A DNA stretch of 7,867 bases. Origin: Psychrobacter sp. UBA5136 (lineage in GTDB: Bacteria; Pseudomonadota; Gammaproteobacteria; Pseudomonadales; Moraxellaceae). The notes beneath the pieces are model-generated. The model did not search any database and was not told the DNA's origin. It was given only the letters and a program-made list of their open reading frames with translations. Below, piece by piece: positions 1-5,784 of this stretch. The first letter of the stretch is position 1; each line of letters opens with the position of its first letter. The position numbers and the translations under genes are program-made. Location: contig NZ_DHYG01000006.1 in NCBI RefSeq assembly GCF_002414005.1, positions 1 to 7,867 of the forward strand. The letters run 5' to 3'.

Positions 1-66
1 GAGGATTCGGTCTTTAACTACTCGTACTTGGGCGCAACTTTAATTGTTGGGATTGGTATAACATAG
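1..66 (+). CDS. C-terminal fragment of a membrane protein, possibly DMT/EamA transporter
   Basis: Frame 1 is open from the window edge to a TAG stop at 64-66 and encodes 21 residues. They run from an acidic and polar start (EDSVFNYS) into a hydrophobic helix (YLGATLIVGIGI). A polar turn, then YxGAxLIxxGI, then a stop is the usual look of the tenth and last helix of drug/metabolite transporters of the EamA family, so that is the best guess. With only 21 residues the family is an inference from shape. Another multipass membrane protein, or a chance open frame, remains possible. The gene would converge on lon, and the hairpin at 106-128 may also end its transcript. Confidence 0.4.
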   Translation, partial: EDSVFNYSYLGATLIVGIGIT

Positions 67-97
67 GGTTTTAGAGAGATTGTTTTTTATTTTTACC

Positions 98-128
98 AAA
101 AAAAACCGCCCATTATGACGATGAGCGG
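98..128 (-). terminator. Rho-independent terminator of lon
   Basis: Read on the minus strand, an 8-bp stem CCGCTCAT/ATGGGCGG (one G-U pair) closes a 7-base loop and is followed at once by eight T. It starts 38 bases past the lon stop codon. Read on the plus strand the same stem is followed only by CTCTTTAATTT, so it could be a weak terminator for the gene at 1-66 as well. Confidence 0.85.
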
Positions 129-166
129 CTCTTTAATTTGTAAGACTGGATTAGTAACTTTTTAGA

Positions 167-2752
167 TTAGTTATGTAGCGCCTTGCTTGAGGTTTTATCA
201 ACCGTGACCTTTGCAGGTTTTAGCGGCGTTGGCATACTGACTAACGCTACTTTTAATATCTCATCAATTGTCGCCACTGGTTGAATGGTCAAGCCAGCTT
301 TGACGTTATCAGGAATATCAGCCAAGTCGCGCTCGTTACTCTCTGGAATCAAGACATGCTTGATACCACCGCGATGCGCGGCAAGTAGTTTCTCTTTGAG
401 ACCGCCGATACGAAGGATTTTACCGCGTAAGGTAATCTCACCTGTCATCGCGATATCTGGACGAATGGCAATACCCGTCAAGGCAGAGACCAGCGCTGTG
501 GTTAGCGCACCACCAGCCGATGGTCCGTCTTTTGGTGTCGCCCCTTCTGGCATGTGCACGTGGACATCAGTCGTCTTAAAGGTCTCGTAATCGATACCTA
601 AGCTATCACTGCGAGCGCGGACGACGCTCATGGCAGCGCGAATCGACTCTTTCATCACATCGCCAAGAGAACCTGTAAAGCTCAGCTCGCCTTTACCCTT
701 CATCGCCACCGCTTCGATGGTTAATAGCTCACCGCCAACTTGTGTCCAAGCAAGACCAGTCACACGGCCGATTTCGGGCTCTTCTTCAGCCAGACCATAA
801 TCGTATTGATGCACGCCCAGATAGTCATCGATATTTTTGTCATCGACCACTACCAGCTCACGCTCTGCTTTTTTCGGAGCACGAGCGCCATGCGTTTCAA
901 CCGAGCCGCGTACCACTTTACGGCAGATTTTATTGACTTCACGCTCAAGGTTACGCACACCCGCTTCACGCGTATAGCTACGTACGATGCTGTGCAATGC
1001 CGCTTCAACAATCTCAATTTCACCTTCTTTAAGACCATTATTCTTAATGGCTTTTGGCACGAGATATTTTTGCGCGATATTGACCTTTTCTTCTTCGGTA
1101 TAACCCGGCAGGCGAATCACTTCCATACGGTCAAGTAGCGCTGGTGGAATGTCCATGCTGTTGGCGGTACAGATAAACATTACTTGCGATAAATCTAAGT
1201 CCATATCCAAATAATGGTCGTTAAAGGTATCGTTCTGCGATGGATCTAGCACTTCAAGCAAGGCTGATGCTGGATCACCGCGGAAGTCTTGCGCCATTTT
1301 ATCGATTTCATCCAATAAAAATAGCGGGTTTTTGACTTCGACTTTCGCCAATGACTGCACGATTTTACCCGGCATCGCACCGATATAAGTACGGCGATGA
1401 CCACGGATTTCTGCTTCATCACGGACGCCGCCAAGCGCCATTCGCACAAATTTACGGCCAGTAGCACGCGCAATCGACTCACCCAATGAAGTTTTACCAA
1501 CACCCGGAGGACCAACTAAACAAAGAATCGGACCGCGCAGTTTTTTTACTCGTGACTGTACGGCGAGATATTCTAAGATGCGATCTTTCACATCTTGTAA
1601 GCCGTAATGGTCTTCGTCTAAGACGGTTTTGGCTTTGTCTAAATTGATAGAGACTTTGGTTGTTGCATTCCACGGCGTATCCAAAATCCATTCAATATAG
1701 TTGCGCACCACTGACGATTCTGATGAGGCAGGCGGCATCATTTTAAGTTTTTTCAGCTCTTGCTCAGCTTTTTTACGCACATCTTCTGGCAAATCAGCAT
1801 CTTCTAGGCGCTGCTCGAGCTCAGCCACGTCATCTTCGGCATCGAACGCGCCGTTGTTCATATCTGACAGCTCGTTTTTGATGGCTTTCATTTTCTCGTT
1901 TAAGAAATACTCGCGCTGATTGTCTTCCATTTGCTGACGCACGGCATCTTGGATATCTTGTTCGATATTTTGCTCAGCGCTTTGTTTAACGAGATACTCA
2001 GTTAACGTATTGATGTGGGCTTTGATATCATCTTTTTCTAAGAATGACTGCTTAACATCAAGATCCATCGACACGCGGGTTGAGATAAAATACACCAGCT
2101 CAAGCAAATCATCGATACGTTTTGCCACGCGGGTTAGCTCACGGGCATTACGCAGACGCGCATCGGCATAGCCTTCAAACAATGTCGTTAAGGCTTGAAT
2201 GGTATTTTTTTGCTGGCTCTCGTCCATAGTGACGTCGAGATCAGCACGTGTAAAGCCTGCCATCAATAGCTCGTCGTGATTTTCAATGCTATCGACGCGC
2301 GCACGGTATTGACCTTCGATCAAGACTTTGATGCAATTCTCATCGCTATCATGCGGCATGGTGCTGACGATACGGCACACAGTTCCGTACTGATACAAGT
2401 TATCTTGATCAATGTCTTCGGTTAGCGAGTCTTTTTGCGCCACGACCAATACTTTATTGCCATATTCAGTCTGTGCCAATTCAACGGCTTTTACCGAGGG
2501 CGCACGACCGACAAATAGGGCAATTTGCATATGCGGATAAACAACCACATCGCGCAATGCTAGTAGCGGCAGATAGTTTTCTTCGCCATCTTTAGCCTTA
2601 ACGTTTTCAGCATCGACTTTAATAGTTTCAGCCGCCGACTCGTTTTCTAATGTATCGTCAGATGAGGTATTTAGCTCATTATCATCAGAAACGTTAGATG
2701 AAACGTCGACATCGATGTCGATATTGTCTTGGGCAATTTTATGTTCACTCAT
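167..2752 (-). CDS. lon: ATP-dependent Lon protease (LonA, endopeptidase La)
   Basis: Lon is a cytosolic homohexameric AAA+ serine protease that unfolds and degrades misfolded and regulatory proteins (EC 3.4.21.53). The 861-residue product has the full LonA layout. The substrate-binding LON N-domain runs from about residue 60 (LPLLALRDVVVYPHM) to 260, followed by a coiled-coil-rich linker at about 265-350. The AAA+ module has Walker A GPPGVGKT at 414-421, Walker B LLDEID at 479-484 and an arginine in LLDRME near 542. The protease domain has Ser745 in PKDGPSAGG and Lys788 in GGLKEK, matching the E. coli Ser679/Lys722 dyad in spacing. The open frame reaches a GTG at 2770, but the ATG at 2752 is chosen because GAGGAAG lies just upstream of it, while the GTG has no such site. 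About 50 acidic, Asn/Ser-rich residues precede the N-domain, far more than in E. coli Lon. No clpX or hupB flanks it, unlike in enterics. Confidence 0.97.
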   Translation of the reverse strand: MSEHKIAQDNIDIDVDVSSNVSDDNELNTSSDDTLENESAAETIKVDAENVKAKDGEENYLPLLALRDVVVYPHMQIALFVGRAPSVKAVELAQTEYGNKVLVVAQKDSLTEDIDQDNLYQYGTVCRIVSTMPHDSDENCIKVLIEGQYRARVDSIENHDELLMAGFTRADLDVTMDESQQKNTIQALTTLFEGYADARLRNARELTRVAKRIDDLLELVYFISTRVSMDLDVKQSFLEKDDIKAHINTLTEYLVKQSAEQNIEQDIQDAVRQQMEDNQREYFLNEKMKAIKNELSDMNNGAFDAEDDVAELEQRLEDADLPEDVRKKAEQELKKLKMMPPASSESSVVRNYIEWILDTPWNATTKVSINLDKAKTVLDEDHYGLQDVKDRILEYLAVQSRVKKLRGPILCLVGPPGVGKTSLGESIARATGRKFVRMALGGVRDEAEIRGHRRTYIGAMPGKIVQSLAKVEVKNPLFLLDEIDKMAQDFRGDPASALLEVLDPSQNDTFNDHYLDMDLDLSQVMFICTANSMDIPPALLDRMEVIRLPGYTEEEKVNIAQKYLVPKAIKNNGLKEGEIEIVEAALHSIVRSYTREAGVRNLEREVNKICRKVVRGSVETHGARAPKKAERELVVVDDKNIDDYLGVHQYDYGLAEEEPEIGRVTGLAWTQVGGELLTIEAVAMKGKGELSFTGSLGDVMKESIRAAMSVVRARSDSLGIDYETFKTTDVHVHMPEGATPKDGPSAGGALTTALVSALTGIAIRPDIAMTGEITLRGKILRIGGLKEKLLAAHRGGIKHVLIPESNERDLADIPDNVKAGLTIQPVATIDEILKVALVSMPTPLKPAKVTVDKTSSKALHN

Positions 2753-2772
2753 ATATTCTTCCTCGTTCACCA

Positions 2773-2785
2773 GACTTGTAAAGTC
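2773..2785 (-). other. Short inverted repeat in the lon 5' leader
   Basis: The leader carries GACTT-TAC-AAGTC on the minus strand, a perfect 5-bp stem with a 3-base loop. A second, mutually exclusive stem ACTTG/CAAGT overlaps it. It lies about 20 bases before the lon ATG and leaves the GAGGAAG ribosome site unpaired. It may be chance, or a leader structure or operator; nothing in the sequence decides this. Confidence 0.3.
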
Positions 2786-2807
2786 AAGTTAGTGGTTCAT
2801 GTTTAGA

Positions 2808-2836
2808 TAAATGGTGCTGCTAGACAAAATTGCAAG
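2808..2836 (-). promoter_or_regulatory. Candidate sigma-32 (RpoH) heat-shock promoter of lon
   Basis: On the minus strand CTTGCAA (2836-2830) is followed after 13 bases by CACCATTTA (2816-2808). The E. coli RpoH consensus is about CTTGAAA, 13-15 bases, CCCCATNTA, so the match is 6 of 7 and 8 of 9 with an allowed spacer. Transcription would start near 2800, giving an untranslated leader of about 50 bases. lon is a classical RpoH regulon member, which supports the call. It is a motif match by eye only. Confidence 0.7.
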
Positions 2837-2863
2837 GCTCTATGAGCAATCGTACGAAGAATA

Positions 2864-2892
2864 TTGCATCTTTATTTGCATTTCCTTATATG
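2864..2892 (+). promoter_or_regulatory. Weak candidate sigma-70 promoter for the antiporter gene
   Basis: TTGCAT (2864-2869) and TATATG (2887-2892) are separated by 17 bases, facing the antiporter gene and divergent from the lon promoter. The match to TTGACA/TATAAT is only 3 of 6 and 4 of 6. Use of this site would give a leader of over 200 bases. In the rest of the 365-base gap (2753-3117) I see a palindrome, a hairpin and short tandem repeats, listed separately, and no gene. Confidence 0.25.
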
Positions 2893-2939
2893 TCTGCCAG
2901 GTTCTGCGCGTGGGTTTTTTGAGCAAAATCAGGTAAACT

Positions 2940-2949
2940 GACGCGCGTC
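2940..2949 (+). other. Perfect 10-bp palindrome GACGCGCGTC, possible operator
   Basis: GACGCGCGTC is its own reverse complement and is flanked by GGTAAACT on the left and TTAACC on the right, which extend the symmetry imperfectly (GGTNAA/TTAACC). It lies between the candidate promoter and the antiporter start, in an otherwise A+T-rich stretch. A regulator site or a short leader hairpin is possible; no regulator family can be named from it. Confidence 0.3.
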
Positions 2950-2952
2950 TTA

Positions 2953-2977
2953 ACCGCTGCGTTCAAACAGCGACGGT
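2953..2977 (+). other. Leader hairpin upstream of the antiporter gene
   Basis: CGCTG (2955-2959) pairs with CAGCG (2968-2972) around an 8-base loop, and the flanking ACCG (2953-2956) could pair instead with CGGT (2974-2977). No T-run follows, so it is not a terminator. It does not match any riboswitch I can recognise. Confidence 0.3.
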
Positions 2978-3031
2978 ATGAATTAAAAGGTGAGTTAAAA
3001 CGCTAGGGCGAAATAAATAGGCCAGCAAAGT

Positions 3032-3064
3032 GACAATAGCATGTCGATAGCGTGTCAATAGCGG
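3032..3064 (+). repeat. Three tandem copies of an 11-bp repeat
   Basis: GACAATAGCAT, GTCGATAGCGT and GTCAATAGCGG follow one another without gaps, and a partial fourth copy begins with GTCAAAA at 3065. The units differ at one to three positions. They end about 50 bases before the antiporter ATG. The open frame of the antiporter extends back through part of them to a GTG at 3052, but no ribosome site precedes that GTG, so they are read as noncoding leader. Confidence 0.7.
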
Positions 3065-3073
3065 GTCAAAAAT

Positions 3074-3108
3074 ACAGAGCAAAAACACAGGGTAAAAACA
3101 GGGTAAGG
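3074..3108 (+). repeat. Second set of 11-bp repeats just before the antiporter start
   Basis: ACAGAGCAAAA (3074-3084), two extra bases, ACAGGGTAAAA (3087-3097) and ACAGGGTAAGG (3098-3108) form three related copies. The last two are exactly adjacent. The final copy supplies the purine-rich AAGGGG that serves as the antiporter Shine-Dalgarno site. The set follows a different 11-bp repeat after about 10 bases. Confidence 0.6.
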
Positions 3109-3117
3109 GGCGAGAAT

Positions 3118-4491
3118 ATGACCATCAATGCGGTGCTACTAGCGGTAGTCATCATGCTAGGGCTGTCTTTAGCGCGGGTACACGTGGTACTCAGTTTATT
3201 AATCGGGGCGCTGGCAGGTGGGCTGATTGCGGGTCTTGGCATGACCGATACCTTAAATGCCTTTCAAGAAGGTATCCGTAATGGCGCGCAAATCGCGCTG
3301 TCTTATGCCTTATTGGGTGCTTTTGCAGTAGCGATTGCGCATTCGGGCTTGCCGCAATCTTTGGCGGGCGCAGTCATTAAGCGCATTGATGCGCGCGGCG
3401 CAGGTATAGGGGCAGGTGGCATGATTAAATATATGCTGTTTGCAGGGCTCGTTACCATGAGCTGCTTTAGCCAAAATTTAATCCCCATTCATATCGCCTT
3501 TATTCCACTCCTCGTGCCGCCTTTATTGCTTGCCTTTAACCGCATGCACATCGATAGACGTCTGATTGCTTGTTTGATTACCTTTGGTCTTGTCACCACG
3601 TATATGTTTATCCCTTACGGTTTTGGTGATATTTATCTCAATCAAATCATGCTAAAAAACGTTGGTGAAGCCGGTATTGATGTATCGAATATTTCGGTCA
3701 CGCACGCGATGGCGATTCCAGCGCTGGGTATGTTTGTGGGTTTGCTCGTGGCAGTATTTATCAGTTACCGAAAGCCGCGTCAGTATCAGCAGTTGGCCAT
3801 CGATAAAGAAGCTCGCAATGCCGTCGTAGAAAAAGACGCTTTAAGCAAAACAGCCGCCGATGCACAAACGCAAAGTAAGGTGAAAACCGTTGTCGCGCTG
3901 ATTGCTATTGTGACGGCGTTTGTGGTTCAGCTTTATACGGATTCGTTATTACTTGGCTCGATGTTTGGCTTTGGCGTCTTTATGGCAACGGGCGTGGTTA
4001 AGTGGCGCGATGCTGATACCGTGTTTAATGATGGTATCAAGCTGATGGCAATGATTGGCTTTATCATGATTACCGCGCAAGGCTTTGCCGAAGTCATGAA
4101 AGCGACCGAGCAAATTCAGCCGTTGGTCGATGGCGCAGCGTCGTTGTTTGCTGGTAATAAAGCGATGGCAGCATTTATTATGCTACTCATTGGTTTGATT
4201 GTAACGATGGGGATTGGCTCATCGTTTTCGACCATTCCTATTTTGGCAGCGATTTATGTGCCACTCTGTATTTCGCTAGGGTTTTCACCACTCGCCACAG
4301 TCGCGATTATCGGAACAGCTGGCGCGCTTGGTGATGCGGGCTCGCCTGCGTCAGACTCGACGCTTGGACCAACTTCTGGTCTAAACGTTGACGGTCAGCA
4401 TGACCATATTAAAGATAGCGTAGTACCAACCTTTATCCATTATAATATTCCATTATTACTATTTGGCTGGATTGCGGCGATGGTGCTTTAA
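3118..4491 (+). CDS. Na+/H+ antiporter family transporter (NhaC superfamily, YuiF-like)
   Basis: The 457-residue inner-membrane protein has roughly 10-12 hydrophobic segments, for example 5-40, 59-77, 103-140, 149-168, 195-217, 257-293, 308-326 and 349-402, with the last at 440-457. One long polar, probably cytoplasmic loop lies at 218-256 and is rich in Lys, Ala and Gln. The conserved stretch GALGDAGSPASDS at 403-415, followed by GPTSGLNVDGQHDH, is typical of the Na_H_antiporter family whose members include Bacillus YuiF. Family members are annotated as sodium/proton antiporters or as putative amino-acid or organic-anion transporters, so the true substrate is open. The start at 3118 is chosen over a GTG at 3052 because AAGGGGCGAG precedes this ATG and the first hydrophobic helix follows at once. 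It stands alone as a transcription unit, divergent from lon and convergent with the cyclo-ligase gene. Confidence 0.85.
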   Translation: MTINAVLLAVVIMLGLSLARVHVVLSLLIGALAGGLIAGLGMTDTLNAFQEGIRNGAQIALSYALLGAFAVAIAHSGLPQSLAGAVIKRIDARGAGIGAGGMIKYMLFAGLVTMSCFSQNLIPIHIAFIPLLVPPLLLAFNRMHIDRRLIACLITFGLVTTYMFIPYGFGDIYLNQIMLKNVGEAGIDVSNISVTHAMAIPALGMFVGLLVAVFISYRKPRQYQQLAIDKEARNAVVEKDALSKTAADAQTQSKVKTVVALIAIVTAFVVQLYTDSLLLGSMFGFGVFMATGVVKWRDADTVFNDGIKLMAMIGFIMITAQGFAEVMKATEQIQPLVDGAASLFAGNKAMAAFIMLLIGLIVTMGIGSSFSTIPILAAIYVPLCISLGFSPLATVAIIGTAGALGDAGSPASDSTLGPTSGLNVDGQHDHIKDSVVPTFIHYNIPLLLFGWIAAMVL

Positions 4492-4520
4492 TCAATAATC
4501 TAAACTCTTGTAGTAGACAT

Positions 4521-4556
4521 AAAAAAGGCGAGTGACTTTATAATCATTCGCCTTTT
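4521..4556. terminator. Bidirectional terminator between convergent genes
   Basis: AAAAGGCGAGTGA (4523-4535) pairs with TCATTCGCCTTTT (4544-4556) over 13 bp with a single G-U position, around an 8-base loop. On the minus strand six T follow, serving the cyclo-ligase gene. On the plus strand TTTT, then GTGA, then TTTTTT follow, serving the antiporter gene 30 bases downstream of its stop. Confidence 0.85.
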
Positions 4557-4577
4557 GTGATTTTTTATAAAAGTCAC

Positions 4578-4644
4578 GTAGGGTGCGCCTAGCGCACTGA
4601 AAAAGATGTCAATCTCGGCTATTGGTGCGCTGAGCACACCCTAC
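4578..4644. repeat. Compound palindromic element with GTAGGGTG termini
   Basis: Two 20-base arms (4578-4597 and 4625-4644) are inverted copies matching at 17 positions, beginning GTAGGGTG and ending CACCCTAC. They enclose a 27-base centre. Each arm is itself a dyad: the left reads GTGCGC-CTA-GCGCAC and the right is the same with one mismatch. From memory, GTAGGGTGCGC-type palindromes are dispersed in multiple copies in intergenic DNA of many proteobacteria. It lies between the stop of the cyclo-ligase gene (17 bases away) and that gene's terminator, so it would be transcribed and fold in the 3' untranslated region. No transposase is seen. Confidence 0.7.
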
Positions 4645-4661
4645 AAATTGTTCGCTATCAT

Positions 4662-5639
4662 TCATTTGCCACCGTTATTATCACCCTCATCAAAATCTTT
4701 AATCTCACCACTTAAACTATTCAAGAAAGCATCACTGTCGGCCAGTAATTTATTTAAGCGTTTCTCATTAACCACCCTTGCCAATTCATTAGAGTTGAAG
4801 GATTGCTCTTGACTATAGTAACGTATCTCTCTAGCGTCATCATTGCCTAATGTTTGCAAATATTCCTCAACATTCTCAGCGCTAGATGCTTTGTCATTGG
4901 AATTTTTAATCTGATTTCGTCTAAACCACCTCATGCCACTTGGTGTTATCAAACCATCTAACGGTACATCCCACGCTTGACGTTGTAACTGCTCAACTAC
5001 TTGAAAGTCGTAACACCAGCCGATTTTTAATGGTTTTTTTAACCCTGCCTGCTGGCTTTTGCCAAGGGTCGTGTCATAAAAACCCCCACCCATGCCCATA
5101 CGATTGCCGCTTAAATCTACGGCGACTAACGGACAGATAATCACATCTAACTCTCGCGCCCAATATAACCTGCGATGATGGTTTTGCTTCATCCCTAAGC
5201 TATGAATACGTGACGGGACATTTAATAATTTTTTATGATAAATGGGCACAAAGCGCAGCCGTTTATCAATATTACCCTTATCAGCACGACCGAGCGAACC
5301 AACCACTGGCAGATACGGCTGATAATTCGAACGTATAATCCAGTCCAACAGTGGCTGAGTGGGCAGCTCACCAAAGCCATCATAATATAAGCCGATCCTT
5401 GCATGCGGAGGTAAGCGCTGTTGCAGTTTAATTAAATGTAAACTTGCCATGCGCGCATATTGTCTACGTTCGCCAGCCGTTAATTGACGGCGCCGGCGGG
5501 TAAACTGCCGTCTTGGCGGATTACTTAAGCTATCAGCGGTTTTGACATCGTTTTTAGAGCGAATGTCATCGGTTGATAATTGAGATATCGAATCAAATAC
5601 TACAGTAGCAGATTGTTGTTGGCTGGTGTTTTTAGACAT
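4662..5639 (-). CDS. 5-formyltetrahydrofolate cyclo-ligase (MTHFS) with long tails
   Basis: The enzyme uses ATP to convert 5-formyl-THF to 5,10-methenyl-THF in the cytosol (EC 6.3.3.2), returning stored folate to one-carbon metabolism; the E. coli homologue is YgfA. The 325-residue product holds the family core at about 48-240. It starts with a basic helix (RRRRQLTAGERR), then YYDGFGELPTQPLL at 85-98. The phosphate-binding MGMGGGFYD lies at 181-189 after CPLVAVDLSGNR, and KIGWCYDFQ and WDVPLDGLITP follow. The usual length is near 180-200 residues. The extra length is a polar N-terminus of about 45 residues and a charged C-tail of about 85 residues (241-325) that I do not recognise. The ATG at 5639 has GAGG seven bases upstream. 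The stop is TGA. It is divergent from fumC. The E. coli neighbour ssrS (6S RNA) is not present. Confidence 0.9.
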   Translation of the reverse strand: MSKNTSQQQSATVVFDSISQLSTDDIRSKNDVKTADSLSNPPRRQFTRRRRQLTAGERRQYARMASLHLIKLQQRLPPHARIGLYYDGFGELPTQPLLDWIIRSNYQPYLPVVGSLGRADKGNIDKRLRFVPIYHKKLLNVPSRIHSLGMKQNHHRRLYWARELDVIICPLVAVDLSGNRMGMGGGFYDTTLGKSQQAGLKKPLKIGWCYDFQVVEQLQRQAWDVPLDGLITPSGMRWFRRNQIKNSNDKASSAENVEEYLQTLGNDDAREIRYYSQEQSFNSNELARVVNEKRLNKLLADSDAFLNSLSGEIKDFDEGDNNGGK

Positions 5640-5669
5640 CAGTTAGCCTCACGGACTTAGAGAAATTTG

Positions 5670-5690
5670 TGATAAGTCATGCTATCATAA
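5670..5690. promoter_or_regulatory. Divergent cyclo-ligase/fumC control region with short dyad
   Basis: TGATA (5670-5674) and TATCA (5683-5687) form an inverted repeat around 8 bases. TATCAT (5683-5688, plus) and TATGAT (5689-5684, minus) overlap and resemble -10 elements for fumC and for the cyclo-ligase gene. Neither has a convincing -35 at 16-18 bases. The region is only 145 bases from start codon to start codon, so control elements of both genes must lie here. Confidence 0.25.
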
Positions 5691-5718
5691 CCGCACTTTA
5701 CAGCGTATACATCTTATG

Positions 5719-5740
5719 TGCAGCAGCTGTTGCATTTTTT
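5719..5740 (+). terminator. Small hairpin plus T-run in the fumC leader (possible attenuator)
   Basis: TGCAGC (5719-5724) pairs with GTTGCA (5729-5734) around the tetraloop AGCT, with one G-U pair, and six T follow directly (5735-5740). The layout is that of a weak intrinsic terminator 45 bases before the fumC ATG. The stem is short, so stable termination is doubtful. It could be an attenuator, a transcript-stabilising leader structure or chance. Confidence 0.3.
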
Positions 5741-5784
5741 ATGAACCACCATTCATTTTGAATAAACCATCGAAGAGGGTAGTT

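Noticed and set aside
285..590. Plus-strand open frame opposite the lon 3' end, and similar frames opposite other genes
   Set aside because: These are antisense or out-of-frame shadows of well-supported genes with no ribosome sites and no recognisable protein features.
2753..2770. GTG start for lon giving six extra residues
   Set aside because: No Shine-Dalgarno site precedes the GTG, while GAGGAAG within this stretch is ideally placed for the ATG at 2752.
3032..3108. CRISPR array or phage attachment site
   Set aside because: The units are 11 bp with no spacers and no cas genes or integrase nearby; they are simple short tandem repeats.
3052..3117. GTG start for the antiporter giving 22 extra residues
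   Set aside because: The stretch is made of short noncoding-type repeats, is basic and unlike a membrane-protein N-terminus, and lacks a ribosome site; the ATG at 3118 has one.
2893..3117. Riboswitch in the long antiporter leader
   Set aside because: A hairpin and repeats are present, but no arrangement matches a riboswitch class I can recognise, and the promoter that would set the leader length is weak.
5640..5784. 6S RNA (ssrS), which neighbours the cyclo-ligase gene ygfA in enterics
   Set aside because: The gap is 145 bases, shorter than the usual RNA of about 180 bases, it lies on the upstream side between divergent starts, and no long 6S-like stem with central bubble is seen.
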